This document shows, piece after piece, positions 34,351 through 41,606 of a stretch of 64,000 nucleotides of DNA. Source of the DNA: a bacterium. Lineage in GTDB: Bacteria > Planctomycetota > UBA1135 > UBA2386. The translations under genes and the position numbers were made by a program. The stretch covers positions 1 through 64,000 of the forward strand of contig JAUILN010000012.1 of assembly GCA_030432695.1 (NCBI GenBank), given 5' to 3'. Numbering within the stretch: the stretch's first letter is position 1; each line of letters starts with the position of its first letter. The notes under the pieces were generated by a model. It had not been told where the DNA came from. It saw only the letters and a program-made list of their open reading frames with translations, and searched no databases.

Positions 34351-35456
34351 CAACAGGCCTCTTGCTCGGGGAACCAGCAAGGAAAACGGCTCGTCAGGTA
34401 GGAGTATACCTGCGGGTGACGTGAGAGAGTGTCGACGAAGTCCTGACGACTCTTGAACTCCTCAGCGATCATCCGCCGCTTGTGCGGAAGCTCGGAGTCC
34501 AACCGCTCCAGCCATGCGATGCACTCCTCGAAGCGCTCCTGCATGCCGTAGGCGAGTGCCAGGTTGAAGTAGATCAGCCCGAACTGCGGCCGCACCTCGA
34601 CCACACCGGACTCGATGAGCTGGAGGAACAGCCGCTCTGCGACTGCGAGATCCCCCTTGTCGAGGTAGACGTTGCCGAGGTTGAACAGCGCGAAACCGCG
34701 GATCCCGACGTCGTCGCTCTCCTCGAGCACTCGCTCGAACTGCCTGCAGGCATCGTCGTAACGTCCACAGACGTGATGGACGTGTCCCACGTAGATGCGC
34801 GCCTCGTGGAACTCGGGCATCAGCATCAGCGCTTCGTGGAGCAGGTCCTCACCCTTCGTGAGGTTCTCGCCGGGTGAACGCCCCCACGCCTCGCCGAAGA
34901 GTTCGCGCGCGCGCACCCACTCGCCACCGACGTCCTCGGCGACCTCACCGCCGGCCAACCGCTCGACCTCATCCAGCAGGTTTCGGCCGCGCTGACACAT
35001 GTCAGGGATGGGCACCGGTTCGCGAGCGACGATCCGTGAGAAGTTCGGGGAGATCCCCATCAACACGAACCCGCGCCCGAGTTCGTAGAAGATCCGCGCC
35101 AGCTGTTCGCGGTTCTCGGTCAGCTGCTTGCGAAGCTCACCGGCGAGAACGAGCACGGCGGAATCCAACACCGTCCCTTGGCCACCCGCAGCACTCTGAC
35201 CCGACCTGAGAGAGACGCGGACCAGTTCGTCCGGAGCGGCGGTCAGGACCTCGTGAAGCTCGCGGTGCGATCGCGCCTGAGCCCGGATCCCATCGAGGAA
35301 CGCCCGGCACGAAGGGCAGGCATCGCTGTGCACCATGACCCGCCGGACCGATGCCGGATCGAGCTCCCCGTCCAGCATCGCCGACAGATCCATCTGGATC
35401 TGCGCGCACGGATCCACGGATTCATCCATGGGTGCGTCCTGTCGGGTGCCATCCAT
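34350..35456 (-). CDS. Zinc-finger anti-sigma factor with TPR domain
   Basis: A 368-residue protein. The N-terminus is a zf-HC2 anti-sigma zinc finger: Cys17, His43, Cys47 and Cys50 in the C-x25-H-x3-C-x2-C pattern (MVHSDACPSCRAFL). No membrane span follows. Residues 190-350 form TPR-like helices (ARIYVGHVHHVCGRYDDACR, GFALFNLGNVYLDKGDLAVA, LIYFNLALAYGMQERFEECI). It should bind the ECF sigma factor encoded 42 bp upstream and release it on a signal read by the TPR part (inference). The first ATG is at 35456. Confidence 0.85.
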   Translation of the reverse strand: MDGTRQDAPMDESVDPCAQIQMDLSAMLDGELDPASVRRVMVHSDACPSCRAFLDGIRAQARSHRELHEVLTAAPDELVRVSLRSGQSAAGGQGTVLDSAVLVLAGELRKQLTENREQLARIFYELGRGFVLMGISPNFSRIVAREPVPIPDMCQRGRNLLDEVERLAGGEVAEDVGGEWVRARELFGEAWGRSPGENLTKGEDLLHEALMLMPEFHEARIYVGHVHHVCGRYDDACRQFERVLEESDDVGIRGFALFNLGNVYLDKGDLAVAERLFLQLIESGVVEVRPQFGLIYFNLALAYGMQERFEECIAWLERLDSELPHKRRMIAEEFKSRQDFVDTLSRHPQVYSYLTSRFPCWFPEQEAC

Positions 35457-35498
35457 CGGTTCGGAGCGGATCACGAGCAAGGGGAGGGAGAAGCGAGT

Positions 35499-36518
35499 TC
35501 AAACGGCGCTGGTGGCCTCGCGACTGCGAAGCGCGACCCGGATGTCGTCCGCGGGCCGTCGCTGGGAGACCGACTGCCGGATCGACCCGACAGTCGCATC
35601 CTCGTCCGACACGAGGTCACCGCTCTCGCGGCGATCACGATCAGGTGCGCTACGGCGGGAAGCGTCAGCGCGTGAGAGCAGATCTCTCGAGCCGACGGGA
35701 ACCGCCTCGGTCTTCGCGCCCCGATCCCGCAAGGCATCCAGGCGAGCGCCGAGCCGCGCCAACGAACGAGTCATTCCGCGCAGGATCTTCCGACGCCCCC
35801 GGAAGACCACCATCTTCAGGTTCTCGAGCTTGATGCCGAGGTCCTGTGCAGCATCGCGGTAGGACCATCCATCGACCTCCACCAGCCGGAGCGCACGCTG
35901 CTCGCGCGGCGACAACTTCTGATAGTGGACGAGGTAGAGGTTCAGCCAGAGCAGGTAGGCCTGATCGACGCGCTCGGCGGACTCCGACTCCTCCGCGCTT
36001 CGATACGGAGTCCGCACCAGCGGATCGGCGCGCTCGCCGATGGACTCGTCGAGCGGGGTCGCCTGCTGACGACGCGACTCGCCCTTGAGACTCTTGAAGA
36101 CCGTGTTCCGGACGATGCGGTGGCCCCAGTTGCGGAACGCGTCGTGCCGCTCCGCGACGAAGCGGTTGGGGTAGCGGTAGATGTTGAGGAACACCTCCTG
36201 CAACACGTCCTGCGGATCGATCCGCGCCGATGAGCGACGGAGTTGGCCGCGGATCGCCACGAGGAAGGAATGGTGGGACAGATCGTGCAGCAGCGCGAAG
36301 ACCTGCGGATCTGCCGTGCGCTTGAAGCAGTCCATCAAGGCCGTGCCGACCCAGTCGGCACGATCCGCCTCCGGCAGAGCGGTCAACTCCGGCGGCTCGG
36401 CGCCTACCGGGACTCGACCGGCGACGAGACGTCCGAGTCCGGCATCGCCGGTGCGTTCCCACAGCTCCAGGAGTCGCTCCTGGACTGTGCCATTCACCAA
36501 GGTCCCGAGGGCGTCCAT
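35499..36518 (-). CDS. RNA polymerase ECF-type sigma factor with N- and C-terminal extensions
   Basis: A 339-residue protein. Core sigma motifs lie at about 95-265: IDPQDVLQEVFLNIYRYPNR (region 2), FRNWGHRIVRNTVFKSLKG (2.3/2.4) and LSPREQRALRLVEVDGWSYR followed by LGIKLENLKMVVFRGRRKI (region 4). About 90 extra residues precede region 2 and about 70 Arg-rich residues follow region 4, making it far longer than a standard 200-residue ECF factor. It is first in an operon with the HC2 anti-sigma factor and a secreted protein. The leader shares a divergent promoter region with queG. Confidence 0.9.
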   Translation of the reverse strand: MDALGTLVNGTVQERLLELWERTGDAGLGRLVAGRVPVGAEPPELTALPEADRADWVGTALMDCFKRTADPQVFALLHDLSHHSFLVAIRGQLRRSSARIDPQDVLQEVFLNIYRYPNRFVAERHDAFRNWGHRIVRNTVFKSLKGESRRQQATPLDESIGERADPLVRTPYRSAEESESAERVDQAYLLWLNLYLVHYQKLSPREQRALRLVEVDGWSYRDAAQDLGIKLENLKMVVFRGRRKILRGMTRSLARLGARLDALRDRGAKTEAVPVGSRDLLSRADASRRSAPDRDRRESGDLVSDEDATVGSIRQSVSQRRPADDIRVALRSREATSAV

Positions 36519-36691
36519 GGAAGGGCAAGCAGCAGTGCGGAGCCGTCGCGAGGTCGACGACCACGCTGCATGCTGCCATAGCGGGAGCTGGAAGAGAAGT
36601 AACCTGGACACGCTCGGTCACAATATTTCTTTTCACCGTATATCCACGACCCTTCCCCGAGTGAGAGCTGCCGCCATGATCGAGCACGCTG
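36519..36691. promoter_or_regulatory. Divergent sigma-operon/queG promoter region
   Basis: This 173-bp spacer contains the most AT-rich patch nearby (AATATTTCTTTTCACCGTAT around 36622-36642), a plausible melting region for both promoters. The sigma factor may regulate its own gene from here, but no defined -35/-10 pair can be assigned. Confidence 0.35.
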
Positions 36692-37810
36692 ATGCCCCCC
36701 TCACCCGAGATCCTCCGCGAGATGGCCTTCGCCGAGGGGTTCGACCTGGTCGCCTTCGGCCCGGCAGATCCCGGCCCCGACGCCGAGCGATTCCTCCACT
36801 GGCTCGACGAGGGCCTCGCGGGGGAACTGCACTACCTGCACCGCAACCGCGACCTCATCGCACGCCCGGAGAACTGGATAGCCTCGCCGCGGAGCACCAT
36901 CGCACTCGCCCAGGACTACGGCGGCCCTGCCGTCGAGCTGAAGGAAGGGGGCCGGGTGGCCCGCTACGCTCGAGGCCGCGACTACCATCGCTCGCTCGGC
37001 AACGGCGTCCGTCGGCTGCGAAGCCAGCTCGAGCGAGAGGGGGTCCCCCGCGGGAGCATCGCCGTCGGCACCGACTCGGCCCCCTTCCTGGAGCGAGCGC
37101 TCGCGGCCAGGGCTGGCATCGGATTCCTGGCCAAGAGCGCGGGCGTCATCTCTCCGACCCTCGGCCCCTACCTGCTGCTCGCAGAGCTGATCACACCGCT
37201 CGAACTCCCCTTCGACTCGGCAGCCCCTGGCAGCTGCGGAACCTGCACACGCTGCATCGACGCTTGCCCGACCGACGCGATCATCGCTCCCCACCGCGTC
37301 GACGCGCGACGGTGCCTGAGCTACACCACGATCGAACTCCGCGGATCGATCCCGGAAGAGCTCCGCGAACCCCAGGGCGACTGGTTGTTCGGCTGCGACG
37401 TCTGCCTGGAGGTCTGCCCGTTCACCAACCGGGGACGCGCTGCCGCGAGCGATGCCGCACGCCCGGCCGACCTCCAGACTCACCCAGCGCTGGAGACGTT
37501 CTCGCTGGTAGGCATCCTCGAGCTCGACGACGCCGACTGGAACAGTCGCTGGACGGGCACCGCGATCCGTCGCGCGACCCGCAACGGCCTGCGTCGCAAC
37601 GCCGCGGTGGTGCTGGGGAACCGTCGCGACCCGACAGCACTCGAAGCCCTCGGCCGAACTCTGGAAGATCCGAATCCCGTGGTCCGCGAACACTCTGCCT
37701 GGGCAATCGGCCGGATCGATCCCAGCTCCCCGGCTTTGGACCGGGCCTTGACTCGCGAAGAGAACCCGCTCGTCCGGGCGGCACTCGCCGCCGCGTTGGA
37801 GCGCCGCTGA
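36692..37810 (+). CDS. queG: Epoxyqueuosine reductase
   Basis: A 372-residue cobalamin- and Fe-S-dependent enzyme for the last step of queuosine synthesis in tRNA. The GTDSAPFLERALAARAGIGF region (126-145) carries the catalytic Asp128. Two 4Fe-4S clusters are supplied by Cys182, 185, 188 and 192 (CGTCTRCIDACPTDAI) and Cys208, 235, 238 and 242 (CDVCLEVCPFTN). The C-terminal 100 residues are HEAT-like (LEALGRTLEDPNPVVREHSA), as in standard QueG. It is complete and apparently monocistronic. Confidence 0.96.
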   Translation: MPPSPEILREMAFAEGFDLVAFGPADPGPDAERFLHWLDEGLAGELHYLHRNRDLIARPENWIASPRSTIALAQDYGGPAVELKEGGRVARYARGRDYHRSLGNGVRRLRSQLEREGVPRGSIAVGTDSAPFLERALAARAGIGFLAKSAGVISPTLGPYLLLAELITPLELPFDSAAPGSCGTCTRCIDACPTDAIIAPHRVDARRCLSYTTIELRGSIPEELREPQGDWLFGCDVCLEVCPFTNRGRAAASDAARPADLQTHPALETFSLVGILELDDADWNSRWTGTAIRRATRNGLRRNAAVVLGNRRDPTALEALGRTLEDPNPVVREHSAWAIGRIDPSSPALDRALTREENPLVRAALAAALERR

Positions 37811-38287
37811 TTCCAACGATGTCCCGGATCGAGGCGTTGCGAATGCGCGACCCGTTGCGCGCCCGCGACGCATGACGCGCGATCGCATTGCCACCGACCT
37901 CTTCGGTCTCCCGGCACGCCCTGCAGGCGCGCGCCGAACGGAGCCCGTTGTGTGCTTGCACCATGGCAACCGCAGGGAACTTCATCGATCGGCGACTCGT
38001 CGGAATCGGTGCACGGCCGGTTCACCCCCAAGCGGCCGAAGACACACGGCCACTGCAAGCTCGCGGTCCCGATCACGGCATCGAAAGCCTCGCGGTTGGC
38101 CGCTCGGTTGCTCCCTCGTCGAGCGATCACACACCGCACTCCTTCGGGTGTTGCGGATCAAGCCGATCGACGAGGCACGACGATCAACCAAGTCCCACTA
38201 CGAGCGTAATCCGCGGTCGCACGGCTACCGACGAAGCGATTCTCGACAGCTCTGCGGACCACGCCACGACATCGGAGGCGAGCTGCC
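37811..38287. other. 477-bp stretch without a recognised gene
   Basis: No ORF here has convincing codon use or a recognisable product on either strand, and no tRNA or known ncRNA was seen. The stretch ends with the GGAGGCGAG ribosome site of the zinc-ribbon gene at 38288. A weak TTCG-loop hairpin occurs near 38136-38156. Confidence 0.5.
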
Positions 38288-38473
38288 ATGGACATTCGCG
38301 ACTTCTACAACGAGACCAAGTGGTGTGAGCACTGCCGCGCCTACGTCCACTACATCATGAGCGTCAACCACTCCTACTGTGTGAGCTGCGGCAACCAGGT
38401 CCGCCTGTTCAACAAGGAGGACTCCAGACGCTTCACCGACGACGTGCAGAAGCGCAAGTGGAAGGCGGTCTGA
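38288..38473 (+). CDS. Small zinc-ribbon protein
   Basis: A 61-residue protein with a Cys4 zinc-ribbon: WCEHCRAYVHY (Cys13, Cys16) and SYCVSCGNQVRLF (Cys31, Cys34), followed by a basic C-terminal helix (VQKRKWKAV). Aromatic residues around the knuckles (Tyr20, His21, Tyr22, Tyr30) look structural. A clear GGAGGCGAG site lies 7 bp before the ATG. The spacing and size suit a nucleic-acid-binding or ribosome-associated ribbon. I do not recognise a named family. It stands alone between two long intergenic stretches, so its own promoter and perhaps a long 5' UTR are likely. Confidence 0.8.
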   Translation: MDIRDFYNETKWCEHCRAYVHYIMSVNHSYCVSCGNQVRLFNKEDSRRFTDDVQKRKWKAV

Positions 38474-38717
38474 TCCGGACCGCACCCAGGTGAATCGCGA
38501 GTCGACCCGACAAGGGACGGCCGCGCTCGCCCCATCCGAGAACCAACACCGCGAGTCTCCTCCCCGAGACTCCACCCGCTCTCCTTCGAGCCGGCTTCCA
38601 ACCAAATCCGCCCGCCTCGCACCGCGCCCGTGGTGCGGGGCGCTTACCTCTCCGGCACCGGATTGGACTGCGGCACCAGATCCAGCGCCGGGCACGGATA
38701 CCTGACGAATCCCGAGT
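38474..38717. other. Intergenic stretch with one hairpin
   Basis: 244 bp between the zinc-ribbon gene and a convergent gene. A CGCACC/GGTGCG stem with an 8-nt loop (38618-38637) could terminate either transcript; nothing else was seen. Confidence 0.35.
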
Positions 38718-39260
38718 TCAGCCCGGGCGCAGGTCCCCGTCGAGCAGTCCGAGTTCGACCGTCACCAGGTCTCCATATCCGACCGCGTCGACCCGGGCCG
38801 CAGCATGCAGCAGTCGACGCGCGGCGCGCACTCGACCGGATCGCCGCAGGACGCGCGCCAGCGCGACGCGGGCCGCGGCGTCCCATGGATCGCTGCGACA
38901 CAGACGCGCGAAACCTTCCCGCGCCGCATCGTCGTCTCCGCGCAGCTCCGCGAAGACCGCCTCACGGAAGCTGCATTCTCGGGCCGCGACGACAGCGGGC
39001 CGATGGCGCCACAGTCGCCCGAAGAGCAATCGTCCGGCACCCAGCAATGCGAGGACCTGGAACGCCGCCAGGCTCGCCATGTAGATCCAGCCCGTGTGCC
39101 CATAGGCGAGGCGCGCCACCAGAGCCACGTCGCCGAGCGCCCAGGTCCCGATCAACAGGGTCACGCCGTGCCCGATCAGGCCGGTCCGCAGATAGCCCCA
39201 GACCGCGCACTGCGCAGCGAGGAACAGCACCACGTTGACCAGCACACTGTCGGGGAACAT
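38718..39260 (-). CDS. Hypothetical integral membrane protein with TPR-like tail
   Basis: A 180-residue protein with three or so N-terminal membrane segments (VVLFLAAQCAVWGYLRTGLI, HGVTLLIGTWALGDVALVAR, MASLAAFQVLALLGAGRLLF) and a cytoplasmic tail (100-170) of paired helices resembling degenerate TPRs (AAREGFARLCRSDPWDAAAR, LARVLRRSGRVRAARRLLHA). No family was recognised. The ATG at 39260 starts directly before the first helix. It is divergent from thiE by 52 bp. Confidence 0.65.
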   Translation of the reverse strand: MFPDSVLVNVVLFLAAQCAVWGYLRTGLIGHGVTLLIGTWALGDVALVARLAYGHTGWIYMASLAAFQVLALLGAGRLLFGRLWRHRPAVVAARECSFREAVFAELRGDDDAAREGFARLCRSDPWDAAARVALARVLRRSGRVRAARRLLHAAARVDAVGYGDLVTVELGLLDGDLRPG

Positions 39261-39312
39261 CGGCCCTCGATGGTAGCCAGGACCCGCCCACAGCCCTACA
39301 CCTCACCACGCG

Positions 39313-39936
39313 ATGCCCGGCCCCGGAGACCACCACCTGTATCTCCTGTTCACTCCGGCCCTCTGCGCCGACGACCCGTGGCGAACCCTGGCAGAAGCGC
39401 TCCGCGGTGGCGTCGATCTCGTGCAGTGGCGTCATCCCGAACGCGATCCGGAGGGGGCCCGCCGCTGCCTCGACATCTGCCGCAACCACGGCGTGCCGCT
39501 GCTGATCAACGATCACGTCGAACTCGCCGCGCGGCTCGGCGCGGCCGGAGCCCACGTCGGTCAGACCGACCTCCCCGCCGCCGAAGCCCGCGCCCTCCTC
39601 GGACCGGATGCCTGGCTCGGGGTCTCGACCCGGAACCCCGCGCAGATCGACCGCGCGAGACGGGACGGCGCCGACCACGTCGGCTTCGGCCCGATGAACC
39701 CGACGCGAACCAAGGGCTACACCGAAGGTCACCCACCCGACGCACTGCGCACCGCGCTCGCGACCGCGAGAGGCCTCCCGGTGTTCGCGATCGGCGGGAT
39801 CGAACTTCGCAACCTCGATCGGATCCGGGCGGAAGGGTGCCGCCGGATCGCGGTGAGCGGGGCGATTCTCCGAAGCGACGACCCGGGTTCCATGGCAGGA
39901 CGCCTGCGCGAGGCCCTCCTCGCTCCGGCCCCGTGA
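39313..39936 (+). CDS. thiE: Thiamine-phosphate synthase
   Basis: A 207-residue TIM-barrel enzyme that joins the pyrimidine (HMP-PP) and thiazole phosphate to make thiamine monophosphate. Motifs: VDLVQWRHPERD in place of the usual VQLRxK, LLINDHVELAARLGAAGAHV with GQTDL, LGVSTRN, ADHVGFGPMNPTRTKGYTEG with the phosphate loop, and FAIGGIELRNL followed by GCRRIAVSGAILR. The lysine in the first motif is replaced by His, a modest deviation. No other thi gene is adjacent. Confidence 0.92.
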   Translation: MPGPGDHHLYLLFTPALCADDPWRTLAEALRGGVDLVQWRHPERDPEGARRCLDICRNHGVPLLINDHVELAARLGAAGAHVGQTDLPAAEARALLGPDAWLGVSTRNPAQIDRARRDGADHVGFGPMNPTRTKGYTEGHPPDALRTALATARGLPVFAIGGIELRNLDRIRAEGCRRIAVSGAILRSDDPGSMAGRLREALLAPAP

Positions 39937-39960
39937 TCCTCCCTGCCCGATGACCCGGGC

Positions 39961-40542
39961 TCATTCCTCCAGTGCGGCGACGCGGCGCGCAGATACGCCA
40001 TCGCCCGCGCAATAGGCCAGGAACACCGCATCGCGCCGGCCATGCTCACGGACCAACGCGTCGAACAGCTCGCCTTCCTCGGGCCACGGGAATGCGTAGA
40101 TGACGTCGAAGTCGTCGAAGTCGACATCGAGCCCGTCCCACGCCGAATCGGCGTCGTCGTAGGTCACGTGGAACTCGCCGTCGATCCAGCGATCGGCACG
40201 GAAGCCACGCGGCAGAAATGAGCCCTCGACGAACCGCGCCTCGCTGCCGAACCGATCCGCGAGGAATTCGGCGGACTCGATCAGCCACGGCTCGATCTCG
40301 ATCCCGACGGCGTCGTAGCCGAGCAGATCCGCGACGATCGTCACCGCCCCCGCTCCGGAGCCCAGCTCCACGCAGCTCTCGGCGTGCCGACGCTGCTCCA
40401 GCAACGCATCGTGCGCGGCGTGCAGGTCCGACGGCACGAACGAGTGGAAGGCACCTCCCCGCCGGATACGTAGTCGGGTCCACACCTCGTCGCTGGCGCG
40501 CGAGATCTCGTCGAGCAGGCTCGGGTCCAGGGGCCGCGTCAC
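39961..40542 (-). CDS. Class I SAM-dependent methyltransferase
   Basis: A 193-residue protein with a GTG start. The SAM motif I is CVELGSGAGAVTIVADLLGY (57-76), followed by the acidic AVGIEIEPWLIESAEFLA (motif II) and DVIYAFPWPEEGELFDALV (motif IV). The substrate is unknown; the small size and lack of extra domains suit a small-molecule or protein methylase. It is convergent with thiE by 24 bp. Confidence 0.85.
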   Translation of the reverse strand: MTRPLDPSLLDEISRASDEVWTRLRIRRGGAFHSFVPSDLHAAHDALLEQRRHAESCVELGSGAGAVTIVADLLGYDAVGIEIEPWLIESAEFLADRFGSEARFVEGSFLPRGFRADRWIDGEFHVTYDDADSAWDGLDVDFDDFDVIYAFPWPEEGELFDALVREHGRRDAVFLAYCAGDGVSARRVAALEE

Positions 40543-40673
40543 CCCCGGAACTTAGCCAACCCGATCGCCGGCGCTCCGACGGTTCGGAGAATCCACCGAC
40601 CTGCTGGATTCCTTCCCAGCTCGGCGTGGCGGCCACGAATCCTCGGCGACCGACCCGCTATCCTGCACCCGCC

Positions 40674-41579
40674 ATGCGCCGCGCCCTCCCGCTCCTCGCC
40701 CCGCTGTTCGCCGCCATCCCGGCGCTCCACGCCCAGGACCCGTCCCCACTCGACCGCGTCCTCGACGACGTGCAGCGCCGCGTCGAACGGGACACCGAGA
40801 TCCTCGAGGAGCGCACCACCTGGGAGACCGCGTGGGTCGCCCGCTCCGAGCACTACGAGGTCCGATCCCTGCACAGTTACGGGCTGGCCAAGCAGATCGC
40901 CGACGGACAGGAGACGATGCTCGAGCACTTCCAGCGGGTGCTCGGCAAGGGGATCCAACGCTCCGAGCCGTTCGTGATCCACGTGCGCCGCGACGTCGGC
41001 GCCTACAACCAGGCCGGAGAGGAGTTCGGCACCGAGCACTCGTCGTTCTACGGCAGCTACTTCGCCGAACAGGAGGAACGGACCCCGGTCGAGGTCGCCT
41101 GGGATCGCAACACCACGTGGCTGCAGATCCAGATCACCCACAGCGCGTTGCACCAGTTCCTGAAGACCGCCCACCCCGGCGCGCGGATGCCGGCCTGGGT
41201 GGAAGAAGGTCTCGCAGCCTACTTCTCGTTCTACTGGGACCAGGCCTGGGCGATCGCCGAGCTGCAGCGGATGCGCACAGACGACGAGGTGCTCGGCTTC
41301 CGCCAGCTCGCCGCCACCAACCTCTCGTCGTTCGGTCGCGACACCCACGCCCGGATGGTCCAGCTGGGCATGCTGTTCTCGTGGCTGATGGACTACCGCG
41401 AGGACACGCGGATCCAGCACGACGCCGACGGCGCGGTCACCGGAGGCCGGTTCCTCGAGGTGCTCCGCAAGCTGTGCAACGGCGAAGGCGAGTTCGCGGC
41501 GCTGAACTTCATCACCGAACTCGGTGGACCGATCGACCTGATGAAGGACTTCACGGCGTACGAGTTCCCCGCGAAGTGA
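40674..41579 (+). CDS. Secreted DUF1570-like gluzincin fold protein, degenerate active site
   Basis: A 301-residue exported protein (signal peptide MRRALPLLAPLFAAIPALHAQ). It follows the planctomycete DUF1570 layout: a SEHYEVRSLHSYGLAKQIAD beta strand, RVLGKG, then the presumed zinc helix ITHSALHQFLKTAHPG (His156, His160) and PAWVEEGLAAYF (Glu178). In a true gluzincin the first motif is HExxH; here it is HSALH, so the general-base Glu is replaced by Ser. The third ligand is kept. It may bind zinc without peptidase activity or use another base. The ATG is at 40674. Confidence 0.7.
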   Translation: MRRALPLLAPLFAAIPALHAQDPSPLDRVLDDVQRRVERDTEILEERTTWETAWVARSEHYEVRSLHSYGLAKQIADGQETMLEHFQRVLGKGIQRSEPFVIHVRRDVGAYNQAGEEFGTEHSSFYGSYFAEQEERTPVEVAWDRNTTWLQIQITHSALHQFLKTAHPGARMPAWVEEGLAAYFSFYWDQAWAIAELQRMRTDDEVLGFRQLAATNLSSFGRDTHARMVQLGMLFSWLMDYREDTRIQHDADGAVTGGRFLEVLRKLCNGEGEFAALNFITELGGPIDLMKDFTAYEFPAK

Positions 41580-41582
41580 ACG

Positions 41583-41606
41583 GCCCGCGATCTCCCGGCC
41601 GCGGGC
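41583..41606. terminator. Hairpin between convergent genes
   Basis: A 7-bp stem GCCCGCG/CGCGGGC with a 10-nt loop fills the 27-bp gap between the DUF1570-like gene and the stop of the minus-strand kinase. Confidence 0.55.

Noticed and set aside
37888..38328. Possible protein gene in the spacer before the zinc-ribbon gene
   Set aside because: Open frames occur on both strands, but none has a ribosome site, domain or plausible composition, and one would overlap the better-supported zinc-ribbon gene.
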